From positions 12,358,501 through 12,422,500 of the forward strand of contig NC_087098.1 of the NCBI RefSeq assembly GCF_963855985.1: DNA of 64,000 nt, read 5' to 3'. The position numbers and the translations under genes are program-made. Origin of the DNA: Ostrinia nubilalis. Its lineage: Eukaryota; Arthropoda; Insecta; Lepidoptera; Crambidae. The notes beneath the pieces were generated by a model, which was not told the DNA's origin, searched no databases, and was given only the letters and a program-made list of their open reading frames with translations. This document shows positions 48,042-58,631 of the stretch, in pieces. Each line of letters begins with the position of its first letter. Positions within the stretch are counted from its first letter, which is position 1.

Positions 48042-49250
48042 GCTCCTGCTCTAATCGACTAAATTATCTTTCGAATGTTTATAAAGTGATAGACATTGGA
48101 GATACATAATATGCCACCTGTTTTATTTAAGGACGGCTGATTGTAAACGCCATCGGCTGGTGTCGCGGCGTTTGACAAATAGGCGGATAATCCCAGATTA
48201 TGTCCGGGTGTGGTTCTCTGATCGGTTCTAATATCGTTTGATCTGAATCTAGATTTTAATAATAAACTTATATTAAGTAATACAAGGAAGGAAATTTTCA
48301 TACAACAGCTTACTTTTTTTTAGATCCCTTAACTTTTTACTAAAGCTATAAGTTGTGCTAAAATTTTTAATAAAAATTAACACACATAATATATTTGTTT
48401 TTCGATTATATCCTAAACTAATACTGCAGCAAGTGCATAATAAAAATAAGATAATGAAAGAATAATTACTAGCATACTTCATTTCAATCATTTGCTTCTG
48501 AACCAAAGAGATGGATACACAATGAAGGCAGGTATAGTAGTCCAACTTCGAAGTTGTCAAGATTTTTGTATAGTATTCGTATACAAAGTATAATTTCTCA
48601 TTACTTTCTTAAATCCTATTATCATTTGTAAAAAATACAAGATTATGGTGTCAGACGCTCTGAGCCGTAGCCAGGCATGCCAAAGGTCATGAATTTCAGT
48701 TCCAGCTGACAAGGACTTTTCAAGTGAACAATTAGTTCACTGCGCCATTTGTCAATATTTTGCTTACTACATAAGCGTATACTGTAAAATATGCAGCCGC
48801 CAGCAAAATTAAATTGCACCGTATAAATGGGAATAAAAGAACATCTGATTGCTCTTGTGGCCGAGGGAATAATTGAAAAAATGTCCTTTGATTGTTGGGA
48901 GTGTAATATGATGGAGCTGGAGACTGTTATTACTGTCGGATGGTTCGAAGAAACCTTAGGGGTGATTGTTCTTAGGCACTGCTATTCCAGCTGTAGTATT
49001 AAGATTTTACTTAAGTTGAAAAATGGGAATGGGACGTAAAATTGGGATATACATACTTACTTAATCATGTCACAAATGTTTGTTAAATAAATGAAATGTA
49101 GCCTATTTTTTACAACAATAGAAACGTATTAGAATAGGATAAGTAACCCTTATTTGTGACCTTATTTTAATGTCAACAAGATAACTGGAAAAAATCACTC
49201 AAAAATCACAAAATTCCAACTCTTGCGCAACTATTACAAAAATTTTGCTA
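48042..49250. other. No gene supported
   Basis: Mixed, AT-rich sequence. Short frames on both strands have no recognisable domain. Confidence 0.4.
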
Positions 49251-49253
49251 TTA

Positions 49254-49418
49254 GGCTCGGTTTCCACAAATTCAAAGAGGAGCGGAGCAGGGCGGAGAGG
49301 TGTCGGGTCGTCAAATTTTTCTTTAGAATTTCGCGGCTCGGAGCGGAGAAGACGAGTGGAAATAATCTTATTGGTTATTCAAAACACTTCACCGCTCCGC
49401 TTCGGTGAAAACCGGGCC
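49254..49418. mobile_element. GC-rich MITE (CTCCGCTCCGC family), copy 2, TTA-flanked
   Basis: It starts GGCTCGGTTTCCAC and ends GTGAAAACCGGGCC, with TTA at 49251-49253 and 49419-49421. Internal GGAGCGGAGC and CCGCTCCGC blocks can pair. It is related to 9752-9917 and, by its TWA site, probably PIF/Harbinger-mobilised. Confidence 0.78.
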
Positions 49419-49421
49419 TTA

Positions 49422-49790
49422 TACTCATTTATTATAGTCGCATGTTAACAATACCTTAGCACTAGAAGCATTATTTGCGTTTGATTTGAAACAAAGGGTA
49501 TTCTATGAAAGCCACAATGCATATTCCAACATTCTTATTGCCAATGTACCAGAATCACCTGAACATCTTCTGCTGTACATTCCGCACACTCCCCGCATAC
49601 TGATGCCCCAGATACTAGGAACTGTGCTGTCTTTTATTGTCCTCTTACAGAGACCATTTGCAACAATTAACAGTAGTTAGGCCTTAACGAACCAATTGTC
49701 TTCTCTGGATCCCTCAACGACTATAGCCTTTATTGTGTAAGTCGTAAAGCGAATTATAGCACTATTGGTGTTACTGTATACGAATACAGC
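49422..49790. other. No gene supported
   Basis: A 64-codon plus-strand frame (49486-49680) has a somewhat protein-like composition but no splice context or recognisable domain. Confidence 0.3.
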
Positions 49791-50289
49791 GTTATCGGTA
49801 GGGTTGCCAACTCTTGAAAGGACCAACCCGGGAGAATTGTGGGGGGGGGGGGGCTTGCTCCATAGTTGCTCCATCATGCTGAATACGCGTTCGAATGAAG
49901 CATTAATAGAGACAGGACAGGAGACAGGAATGGAAAGAACAAACGTGACCATTTTTTTAAATTTAGGACAGGGATTTCTGTCTTTCGATTTCGTAAAGAA
50001 GTCAATTTTCTTCAATAAGATGTGGTTGCACCTCACGCAAAAGTCCAACCTCATCGTACAATTTGTCACTATCTATATCAATATTTAATAATTCCTGGAG
50101 TTTAGTAATGCTGGTCCATGTGATTGGTTCTTTTAAAGATAAAATTTATAAACAAGTACGAGCAGCAAAGGATGCATTAAATTTTTAGAAATACCGGAGA
50201 AAATATTGCTCTCCGGGAGGTCGGGAGGTTAACCATTATTTCCGGAGTCTCCCGGGCAATCCGGGAGGGTTGGGAACCCTAGTTATCGG
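49791..50289 (-). mobile_element. Decayed hAT element (49799-50281) with 8-bp duplication
   Basis: GTTATCGG flanks it at 49791-49798 and 50282-50289. The ends are TAGGGTTGCCAACTC and, from the right inward, TAGGGTTCCCAACCC. Both subterminal zones carry CCCGGGAG and CTCCCGG motifs. A minus-strand transposase remnant lies inside. It is 483 bp, so most of the transposon has been deleted. A 13-base G run (49841-49853) interrupts the left part. Confidence 0.87.
49850..50080 (-). pseudogene. hAT transposase C-terminal remnant, second element
   Basis: On the minus strand one frame reads LYDEVGLLREVQPHLIEEN to a stop. After a frame change another reads FVLSIPVSCPVSINASFERV followed by FSMMEQLW. The NASFERVFS motif is the hAT dimerisation-domain signature. 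The break lies between about 49990 and 50020. The G-run then replaces what should follow the tryptophan. No catalytic residues remain. Confidence 0.75.
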
Positions 50290-50620
50290 TGTCTCCATCT
50301 GCATTTCAGATGTGGGGTTGATAAGATTAGTTTTCATTTAGCTATTGTGCAACGTTGGGTTATAACAATTTGAGGGTAGTAGTTGTTTGTGATTTTGATC
50401 AAAAACTTTTATTTTACTAACGAATACACAGTTGTGCAAATATTGATTACCTATTATAGTCCAAAATTTTGGCAACTTGGTGGTTGGTAAATTACGCTAT
50501 ATTATTGTTGAAATAACAACAAATCAACACAGTCTAAAAAATATAAGTAGAGTAATTTAATGTTCTTGTAAATGTTCGACGATTTGTTTGATGACATTTT
50601 TATGGTTCATCAACCTAAAC

Positions 50621-50704
50621 AGGCGTAAGAGTTTAAAAATGAAGATCTGCAATGTTACATGTTTATGTAACATTGCAGATCTTCATTTTTAAACTCTTAC
50701 GCCT
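50621..50704. repeat. Perfect 40-bp inverted arms with 4-nt loop (84-bp palindrome)
   Basis: The left arm (50621-50660, beginning AGGCGTAAGAGTTTAAAAAT and ending GTTACAT) is the exact reverse complement of the right arm (50665-50704) with loop GTTT. No mismatch occurs in 40 positions and pairing stops at the next base on each side. Such a palindrome would form a cruciform, or an RNA hairpin if transcribed. It has no transposon-like ends. Confidence 0.95.
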
Positions 50705-50937
50705 ACTCTACACATTATGTAGGTATTGGTCTTTTCTTTTCTCTTGCAATAATAAAATTGAAAGTAAATATAATATCAGCTGTAGAAGCGTAGAACTCAA
50801 CGTTTGATTTGCCACATCATCTCAGACTTGTTATTCTTATTGGAAGGACATTTTACTCTCTCACCCACACTACTGTATTGATTTTGATGAAACTTTACAG
50901 TTGTATATTTACGAGTTTACTTCAGAATAACACATAA

Positions 50938-51077
50938 CGTCGTTTAAGTTCTATCACCACGTAAGCAACTTTTCAGGAGATCGGACGAAAAGACGCGTCT
51001 TTCCATTCTCTATCGAATGACATCAAAATGGCAAAACCGCCAAAAATGACTTACGTGGTGATAGAACTTAAACAACG
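50938..51077. mobile_element. Foldback MITE (140 bp)
   Basis: CGTCGTTTAAGTTCTATCAC and GTGATAGAACTTAAACAACG are inverse copies with one difference, extending through CACGTAAG. ATAA occurs on both sides (50934-50937, 51078-51081), a possible 4-bp duplication. Non-coding. Confidence 0.75.
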
Positions 51078-53566
51078 ATAAGGCTCTAATTTATAAAGAT
51101 ACTGAGTTCATTGCCAAAATTATGACGATAAGTGTCAAGTAGGTCGATGTTTTTGTGACAAACAAAAGATAATATACCATACACTGATGAACATTATGTC
51201 CATTCTTGTATTCAGTTCCAATGTATCATAATTTGAAAGCATCGAAATGGCTTTATCGTCTACTCTTATAGCGCTCTTAGTCGTCCACGCGTCACCAGCT
51301 TAATAACGTTAATTAAACTCATTCGATCGTTAACCCATTTTAACTCTGACGGAAGAGTCATTTGTGAAATTGGTTCAAACATTTTGGTCTTTTGTCAGAA
51401 CCCGTTGGGAATTTTATTAAGATTATGCTAAATGCTCTGTCGGCATTCAAAAACAACAGAAATAAATGACCCGACGAGTAAATCACGCATATAAAATTTA
51501 GAGGGCTTTAAAAAGTGACATGACATTAGACACACATTTAGGATGTACACAGGCACGAAATAAAGCAAATACCCCACAATAAGCGACTTTTACTTTTTAA
51601 CTAAGTACATTTGTATATTATAGCTTAGATTGGTTGACAGTACATAATATTATTACTTAAAACTGGACGTTTTAAGAAGATCATATTTTGTAGAATACGC
51701 ATTGTTGTACTTATTACAAGAGGCATGAACATTTTCATAAAATGGAAATATGTGATCTAGAATCTAGGTTCATATTTGCATAAGAGCATCTACGAATATA
51801 CCAATTACTTTCTGTTTCTTATACGCATTATTACTTCAATTGCCGTGACAATATAAATCAATTGACAATAATATTATTATTATCGGCACAATAAAAGTTA
51901 AGAAGAATTAAGCCCTTGGTTTTGCTTTGCCTCACAGATACCTGACCTCACATGAACTAAGAGCAAAGAAGGCAAATCATAATTGCTGTGCTAATAGATA
52001 GTTATTTCGCAAAAGCCGTAAGTTATAAGATTCAACCTTTCTAGAGTACTTTAACACTTTGGAGGGGCTTTTGTGCCTAATGGGTTAAAAGAACCAAAGT
52101 GGACATTTTCTTTTGTAAATTATTTTAAAGGTCACCACCCTACCAAAAGGATTCCGTTGTATGTTGGCAAATATTTACTATAAATAAAAAATAAGTATTT
52201 TCAGTCAACGCCTACAGGCTATTGGAAATAAGCTCTCTCGTTATAATTTTGTGGATTTTTACAATCAATAACCCTTGACCTTATCAGGTTCGTATTGTTA
52301 TAATGAATATTTACTTCCATCATCATTGTAATTTGTATGCCCTTTCCTTATTAGATTCTCAGTCAAATAATTTGTAGTATTTTCAGTCTTGTAAAATATA
52401 TCTCTAGTCATTGACCCAATAATGATTTTTCTTACACTTGCCTTTCATATTTTATCTTTCCACTACGCATTGACTTGACACAAAATAAAACCTGTATTTT
52501 CTTTGAGTTGTCTCAAACGGGAAGCTTCATTGCGAGAAGAACTAAATTGTGCCGTTTAGATTTTGTATTTATTTTGTATGTTTGTATTGTACGGTCTGTC
52601 TATTAAACCATCAAGCACTTTAACACTATTCGATCAAGTTGCAAAATCTCTTCCACTCAACTTTTGCACCATAGGCCTAAAGGGCTGTTATTTGCCTTGC
52701 GTAAGACGGATAGTGTTCAGCAAAGAAAACGATTTAATGGAATATTCCTCGGTGGTCGACAACTCACTTAAGCGAAACCGGAGAGTTAACTGGATGGTTA
52801 CGTGTTTACTCTGTAACCTAATACGACGGACAGAAGCTCCATAATGCTTTGTTCCAGTTTGTTCTATTTGTTTACAAGTCAAATAAGATTTTGCTTAAGA
52901 CTTAGTGGGACGTGTAAACAAGTTTGCGAATTTGACGGCAAGTTAAATGTGAAGATAATGTTAATGGCATTCGAATATAAGTTGAGATAGATACTCAAAT
53001 AAAATAACAGTTTTTTTAATCTATGATGGGTCTATAATTTAATTATAAAGCAGTTGGAAGATTGCATTCCTAATATTGCAATAAATAAGTTTCTAATGTC
53101 CCATAATCAAGTTTAAATTGTTTTCATTGAATGTGAGGCCACGCGACTAGGCGCATTAGTGATAACCAGAGACACATAAATAACTTTTTCTATTAGATTT
53201 CCTATTCACTAATCTCCTATGCGAGCTGTTATCTTTAGTGGCATAAATTATTCAGCTTAAATAAACTGCCCCACGCGGGTTTGAGGAATAATTTTATGCC
53301 TATCCGGATTATTTTCTTTTTATCTGAACCCCGCGTAACCGGGTTCCCGGGTCAGAAATCACATGGTTATTGAATTATCATTTGAATATGATATATAGGG
53401 TGATACGAAATCCGGGGTGTGAACAATTGCTGTAAAATTGTTGAGGGGCTTTTGATTAGATAATAATTTGAGTTATGGCTTTTGATTTACTATCAAGTGC
53501 ACGTCTCGCCTATTAGACGTATTTTTTTTGTTTCCGTCGGGGATTTAGTAAGCACTGTCAGCTCAC
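51078..53566. other. About 2.5 kb without a supported feature
   Basis: AT-rich, probably the intron downstream of the exon at 53567-53783 (minus strand). No further exon or bounded repeat was found. Confidence 0.4.
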
Positions 53567-53783
53567 CTCCCGTCATCCTTGGGATTAAAATAGATTTTTT
53601 GTTGCTCCATCAGCAGAAGCAATTTGTCTTTAAATACCTCGTCGCGGTAGGCGCATCCCAGCTGCAAAGTTTCAGAAGGGTCTGCTTTAAAACAATTAAA
53701 ATATCTTGCTAATGGAGTAAACGGAATTTCGAGTATGCTAATGAACATATCGCCGTCTTGTTCTTCATTTGCCGGCTTTAAGA
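53567..53783 (-). CDS. Internal coding exon of an unrecognised protein
   Basis: On the minus strand a pyrimidine-rich acceptor (CACTTTTTGTCTAG, with a CTAAC branch-like motif about 30 nt upstream) precedes 217 nt. The exon ends GGGAG directly before GTGAGC, a strong donor. One frame is open for 71 codons, with two leftover bases at each end. The next in-frame stop is the TGA inside the donor, so the frame closes just past the splice site. The peptide includes ILEIPFTPLARYFNCF, then KADPSETLQLGCAYRDEVF, and a charged end QQKIYFNPKDDG. Its composition is balanced, unlike the AT-driven frames around it. I do not recognise the family. There is no signal peptide or membrane segment. Upstream exons would lie above 53,783 and downstream exons below 53,567. 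Confidence 0.65.
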
Positions 53784-54068
53784 CTAGACAAAAAGTGTCA
53801 TCAATTTAAAGTTAGTCAGCCAACTGTCGTCCGTCATTTCCTCGTTAAGAATTTTGCGTGCGCTCAGCGCTTATTAATCATTGGGTAATAAATTTTCCAT
53901 CGAAACACCGTGCGGGGAAATAAATGACCGTAATTGTTTAATATTGAAAGAGGATTTTATAAATATGGCAAGATTTATAAGTGCACCGTGTGATGAAAAG
54001 AGCGTGCAATAAATTATTGAGTGGAATCAACCTGCAGATTATTATTACTTTACTTGTATTTTATTAAA

Positions 54069-54282
54069 GGCTGATTTACACGTGTTAAGTAGATAAGTAG
54101 GTAATTCAATTGCTAACTAAATTGGGCTTGTCACTTGACATGTTTTGACAAGCTGTTTCATAGTAAACAAGAGCTTGACGTTTGGAATAAAGTTAAAATT
54201 TAGTTACAATGCAATTTGATCAAGTAAAATTAAGTTAAAAATTTAGTTACCTACTTAACTACTTAATACGTGTAAACCAGCC
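54069..54282. mobile_element. MITE with about 35-bp ends (214 bp)
   Basis: GGCTGATTTACACGTGTTAA and TTAATACGTGTAAACCAGCC are inverted repeats that continue through GTAGNTAAGTAGGTAA. Non-coding. The flanking trinucleotides do not match well, so the target duplication has decayed or the ends are off by a base or two. Confidence 0.78.
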
Positions 54283-54434
54283 ATAATAGAGTGGAATTGT
54301 AATGTACTCTTTGTCTACTTAAAGTACACCCAATTTACATCAGACTATTCATTAGTTTCTAAAATAACCCCTTTTACAGTGCTTGACTCATATACCTATC
54401 TAATTTTTAAATAAACAACTTGAAAAAATCGAAC

Positions 54435-54507
54435 TGCCTAAGGCGGGAATCGAACCCACGACCTTTCGCTTGCCGGGCGACTGCTCTTCCAACTGAGCTA
54501 CTTAGAC
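54435..54507 (-). tRNA. tRNA-like gene or tRNA pseudogene, anticodon position GGC
   Basis: Minus strand, 73 nt. The acceptor stem GTCTAAG pairs with CTTAGGC (one G-T pair). The D stem is GCTC/GAGC around AGTTGGAA. The anticodon arm GTCGC/GCGAA (one mismatch) has loop CCGGCAA, and the T arm GTGGG-TTCGATT-CCCGC contains a perfect B box. A run of six T lies 6 nt after the discriminator, a good pol III terminator. The anticodon would be GGC (alanine GCC), normally absent in eukaryotes, and position 33 is C not T. That argues for a tRNA-derived SINE head or pseudogene despite the intact cloverleaf. Confidence 0.5.
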
Positions 54508-55045
54508 ACTGGATGACCCGTCGAAATTTTCATTATTTTATATCTAAAATGATGTTTAAAACTATTTCATTATTTTGGCAACATTCATATTCCTAAACCA
54601 AACAGCCTGTAAAAGCAAATGAAAAGATTAACCTTGTAAATATGCGAGTAGGTGTAGGTTGAAACGAAATTCACAAATATAACAAGATCCTAAAATTTTA
54701 TGAAAAGGTCCAACGAAGTAATGGCTTATCAAATACACCAAAATGGTTGAAACACCATTTCTTTTCTAATACGAAATGTTAAAATATTCATCTTCTATTT
54801 GAAAGACTTTTATGTTTTGCAAAGGCAAGAAAATACCGCGTGGTTTTTATTGGACCTTAGGATAATACAATTTGATCCATAATAGCGAGTCTGGCTATAA
54901 CCCGTGACACAGTGAAAATAGACCAGTAGCATGTCTTCGCACCCATTCCAGGCTAGCTGTAAACAACCGCGTAACCCTCTCATGCCACTTGTCATGAGTA
55001 TAGAGACGCCGTCTGTGAGCTCAGATGTTAATGTTTTTTTTTTAT

Positions 55046-55130
55046 GCAGAAAAAGGCAGGTATTTGACTGCAATCGCACCCGATGTTAAGTGAGATGCAG
55101 TCTAGAGTGGTGCATACCTGCCTTGTAAGT
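55046..55130 (+). repeat. Fragment of a common lepidopteran dispersed repeat
   Basis: GACTGCAATCGCACCCGATG followed by TTAAGTGAGATGCAGTCTAG resembles a dispersed sequence I know from many lepidopteran genomes (GACTGCAATCTCACCTGATG..GATGCAGTCTAAG). GGCAGGTAT and ATACCTGCC bound it as a short inverted pair. Only about 85 bp remain. Confidence 0.5.
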
Positions 55131-56029
55131 GTCTATTTAGAATTTTAGACACCTTAATTAATCAAAGTTCTTAAATAGGCTCACCGAAAGCTACATTTCA
55201 ATTCCTTTCTTCTGATTTTTTGGGTAGTTTCAATGTCACTTGATTTCTTTTTCTGGTATAACCCTACTCATTTATTTTGGCTGTGTCCATGTTGATTTTG
55301 GGACAAATGGGGGAGCTATGGCCCTGTAGGACAATAATAGAAATATGCAAATAGCTGCGGACACGCGAGATGATATTCAAACAAGATTACGTGTGTAAAC
55401 GTTGCCAGATGAAATGCGGTTCATAAATGCAAAGTGAAAAGACCCCGAGAGATGTGAAGGGTTATAATTCCATTATGACTTATAGACTGGGAAAGAATTA
55501 AAAACTCATTGTATTGGTAATTTATTTTTTCATATTAAGTGAAAATCTTAATATTTTGCTTATTGAGTTGGATTTGATTATTTTTAAACTGCCAACAATA
55601 CTTTGACTGTGGGATTTTTACACACGAAAATTGTGATATTCTTTTTTAAATGACCTTGGTCATTTGGAAGTAAGTGCATAGAAAAAATAATCTGTGAATT
55701 TATATATTTATTATTGGGATCATGGTTTAAAATATAAGAAAAAATAGAGAAACCGTGGCGTGCATTAAAATTATGAGACTTATTTTACTATTATGGTTTC
55801 CTTGCTTCGATAAAGTTATTAACAACCTTCCTGCTTTAAATAATATTAAAATTATGACTCGAAAGCATGCAAGTTTTGCAAATTAGGTGAAAGTTATGAC
55901 CTCCGTGTAATCTATTTTTATTTTTTGCTGCAGCTTTAATCTTTTTCTTTACATTTTTCTTTATTAAACCTTAATAAATGTAGCGTTTTTAGAAACCTAG
56001 TTAGTGTGACCTCTTTCTTGGTGATAATA
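55131..56029. other. No feature seen
   Basis: AT-rich, no gene or repeat identified. Confidence 0.4.
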
Positions 56030-56240
56030 TCTATATATCTATATATTGTATAAAAGAAAGTCGTGTTAGTTACTCCACTTAATAACTCAAGAACGGCTGA
56101 ACCGATTTAGCTGAAAATTGTCAGGGAGGTAGTTTAGAGCCAGGAGAAGGACATAGGATACTTTTTATCCCGTTCGAAATTAAAAAAAGTCTGCTTATTT
56201 ATTGCCATTAAGGCGGAACAAAGTTCGCCGGGTCAGCTAG
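56030..56240 (+). mobile_element. Non-autonomous Helitron, third family (about 210 bp)
   Basis: It starts near TCTATATATCTATATATTGT, then AAAGAAAGTCGTGTTAGTTA and AACGGCTGAACCGATT. It ends CGCCGGGTCAGCTAG followed by T. The hairpin GGCGGAAC-AAA-GTTCGCC lies 8-9 nt before CTAG, the expected 3' structure. The start could be 8 bp further right, because TC occurs twice in the AT repeat. Confidence 0.75.
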
Positions 56241-57470
56241 TTAGTTATAAAAGAACACACTTATTTTTTTAATAGATACAGAAGTTGGAAATTAGTGCGT
56301 TAACACGAGTGACTAGAGTAACTCTGTGATATAGACTCTGCTTAGTTCAGGATTAGATTATGCCGTTAGATCAAACAGTTTATTAAGTTTCAACATAGCT
56401 TAACCGTATGACTTTGAAACTCAAATCCGATGAGTGACTCAACTTGTAACGGCTGAACTAATATTAGCCTAACCAGACCACTTAGAGGCGATTTTAATCT
56501 CCATGCCTTCGTATAGTAAATAATTAGCAGACTAAAGAGGACAGTACAGATATACAAGCTTATTTGCGTATGGGTGTTAACGAAAATGTATCTGTAAGCC
56601 GTCCGTAGAATCTCTTAATTTACGTCCCCGGGGGATTTGGTAAAGCCAAACATTGTTCGCTAATTATAACGGGACGCATATGTTGTATGTCCCACGAGGA
56701 TCCGCCAACTTAACGGTACCGCCTTTGTTGCGTAGATTGGGTTTTACAATTTTAAAGGATTCCATCGAGTAAGTTTTGAGGAGTGCTTCCAGGCGGGGAA
56801 ATTTTTGAACACATTCTTGTGAAGGTAATGCAAGGTAAAGTAATTAATATTTATTTACTTTCGGAAGAGCTTATAAGTTTCCACTTTTCTCCACTGAAGA
56901 TCGTTGCTTATGATCTCTAGTGAACACTTCTCCTGTGACCTCCTGTAACAAAAAAATATGTATTTATTAGAGTTCAATAGAAAACTTTCACTGTTTATTG
57001 TAATCTCTCCAAGTTTTGATCAAAACCTAGAGACAAGTTACCGTAGTAAACTGTGTCCTTCTCTTAGGACCAATAAATTGCAAATACATCAAAGATGGTT
57101 TTGAGGTTTTTGCGCCTAAACGCAAAAATAAACAGAATTAGTGTCTCGTTTTCAACGTATAAATCTTCTTCATTATGCCTTTATTTTCATCAATTTTTTT
57201 CGCAAGTAATAAATTGCTATACTTATTTAGTACCTAGGTATCATTTTAATCACATCGAAACAAACAATAAACTACTGACATGTGAACTGGAACAATAGAC
57301 CGTTCTCATTAATTTAAATTATTGCCAATGCACTGCTAATGGATTTGTCATTGAAGTCCATCTTCTTGTTTATTTGAATAATTTGTAAGTAGGTTTCCTG
57401 TTTACGTTATCTATTTTCAACACTTTTAATTAATCAGCCTTTTAAATATAGATCTATTACTCATCACCAT
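56241..57470. other. No feature seen
   Basis: AT-rich, no supported gene or repeat. Confidence 0.4.
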
Positions 57471-57964
57471 TAATGAGGGCTATCGTTTTTATACTTAACA
57501 GTTGGCACCCCTGGCGATTGACAGGACCTTACTCTACAGTCGGCCGTTTGGTGTAGTGGTTCAGAACGGACTACTATGCCGAGAGGTCCCGGGTTCGATT
57601 CCCGGCCGGGCAGAAATTGAAATGATGAATTTTAATTTCTGTGACGGGTCTGGGTGTTACTATGTATAATATGTATGTATTTAAAAAAAAAGTATATAAG
57701 TAGTATATCCGTTAAGCTAGCACCCATAACACAAGCATATTAATTGCTTATTTGGGGCTAGATGGCGCTGTGTGAGATTGTCCAAAGATATTTATTATTA
57801 TTTATTATTTATTACAGTGGCGCCATCTTGATGAGTGCAAATGCGATAGTCCTCCTACCACTTTAGCGCTCACAAGTTGATGCCACTGTCTTCGCTACTA
57901 GCAAGTGACAGGACCTTACTCTACATGGCGCTAACTGGTGAGCGCTAAAACGATAGCCCTCATT
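57471..57964. mobile_element. MITE with TAATGAGGGCTATCG ends, split by a SINE
   Basis: TAATGAGGGCTATCGTTTT at the left and its exact inverse at the right end bound 494 bp. Weaker pairing continues inward (CAGTTGGCACC against GGCGCTAACTG). A SINE occupies 57542-57812. A 20-bp direct repeat TGACAGGACCTTACTCTACA occurs on both sides of it (57519-57538 and 57905-57924). Confidence 0.7.
57542..57812 (+). mobile_element. tRNA-derived SINE, copy 2
   Basis: The head GTTTGGTGTAGTGGTTCAGA has an A-box-like motif, and GGGTTCGATTCCCGGCC is a perfect B box. The body GACGGGTCTGGGTGTTACTA leads to a tail ending ATTTATTATTATTTATTATT. Element order matches the minus-strand copy at 21849-22099. The head is not a full cloverleaf. 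Confidence 0.82.
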
Positions 57965-58504
57965 ATATTGTTACCTTTTAAGCTATATACAAACCTTCAG
58001 CTTTGGCTAAATGGGATTAGCCCCAATCTCCATTAATCATAATCCTGAGATATTTATCTTTTCAATGTTCCATTCAAATCACCCTATAAATTAGGATATC
58101 CTTATCCTAGCATATAACAGTAACTACGCGTATTCCCTTAAATCTGTATACCATTAGGAGATAAAATCTTTCTCGCCGGCGGCCCCATTACCACGTGGTC
58201 CGATCGCACCCTCCACCCTTGGCTCATAATAGAAATATATGCAGTGGGCAGTCAGCCACATACCCTTTAAATTCTGTGCAAAATGTAATGAGAAATTTTA
58301 TGATGGATGTTTGTTACTCCTTCACAAGAATATTATGCTGCATGCATTTTGATTAAACTCTACATTGTTTATTTATTGATTGCTTATAGTTTACATCAGA
58401 ATTACATTACATCGAAGACCTCTGCGGCTGAAACTGCAGGTAAGTTATAAACACAGTTGGAATAATTACAGATAATTTTATTTTGACTTTACACCTATGT
58501 ATAA

Positions 58505-58628
58505 GGCTGAGTTGCATCACCTTAACTTTAATCGTAATATAACTATAAAAACAGTGCTTTTGTGTGGAGTTTGACAGACTTTTGACGTTTATTATGGTTA
58601 AAGTTAAGATGGTGCAAGGGAGCTCGCC
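58505..58628. mobile_element. TWA-flanked MITE, copy H
   Basis: It begins GGCTGAGTTGCATCACCTTA after TAA (58502-58504) and ends GATGGTGCAAGGGAGCTCGCC before TTA (58629-58631). A few inserted bases near the right end make it 124 bp. It is in the same orientation as copies D and G. Confidence 0.78.
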
Positions 58629-58631
58629 TTA

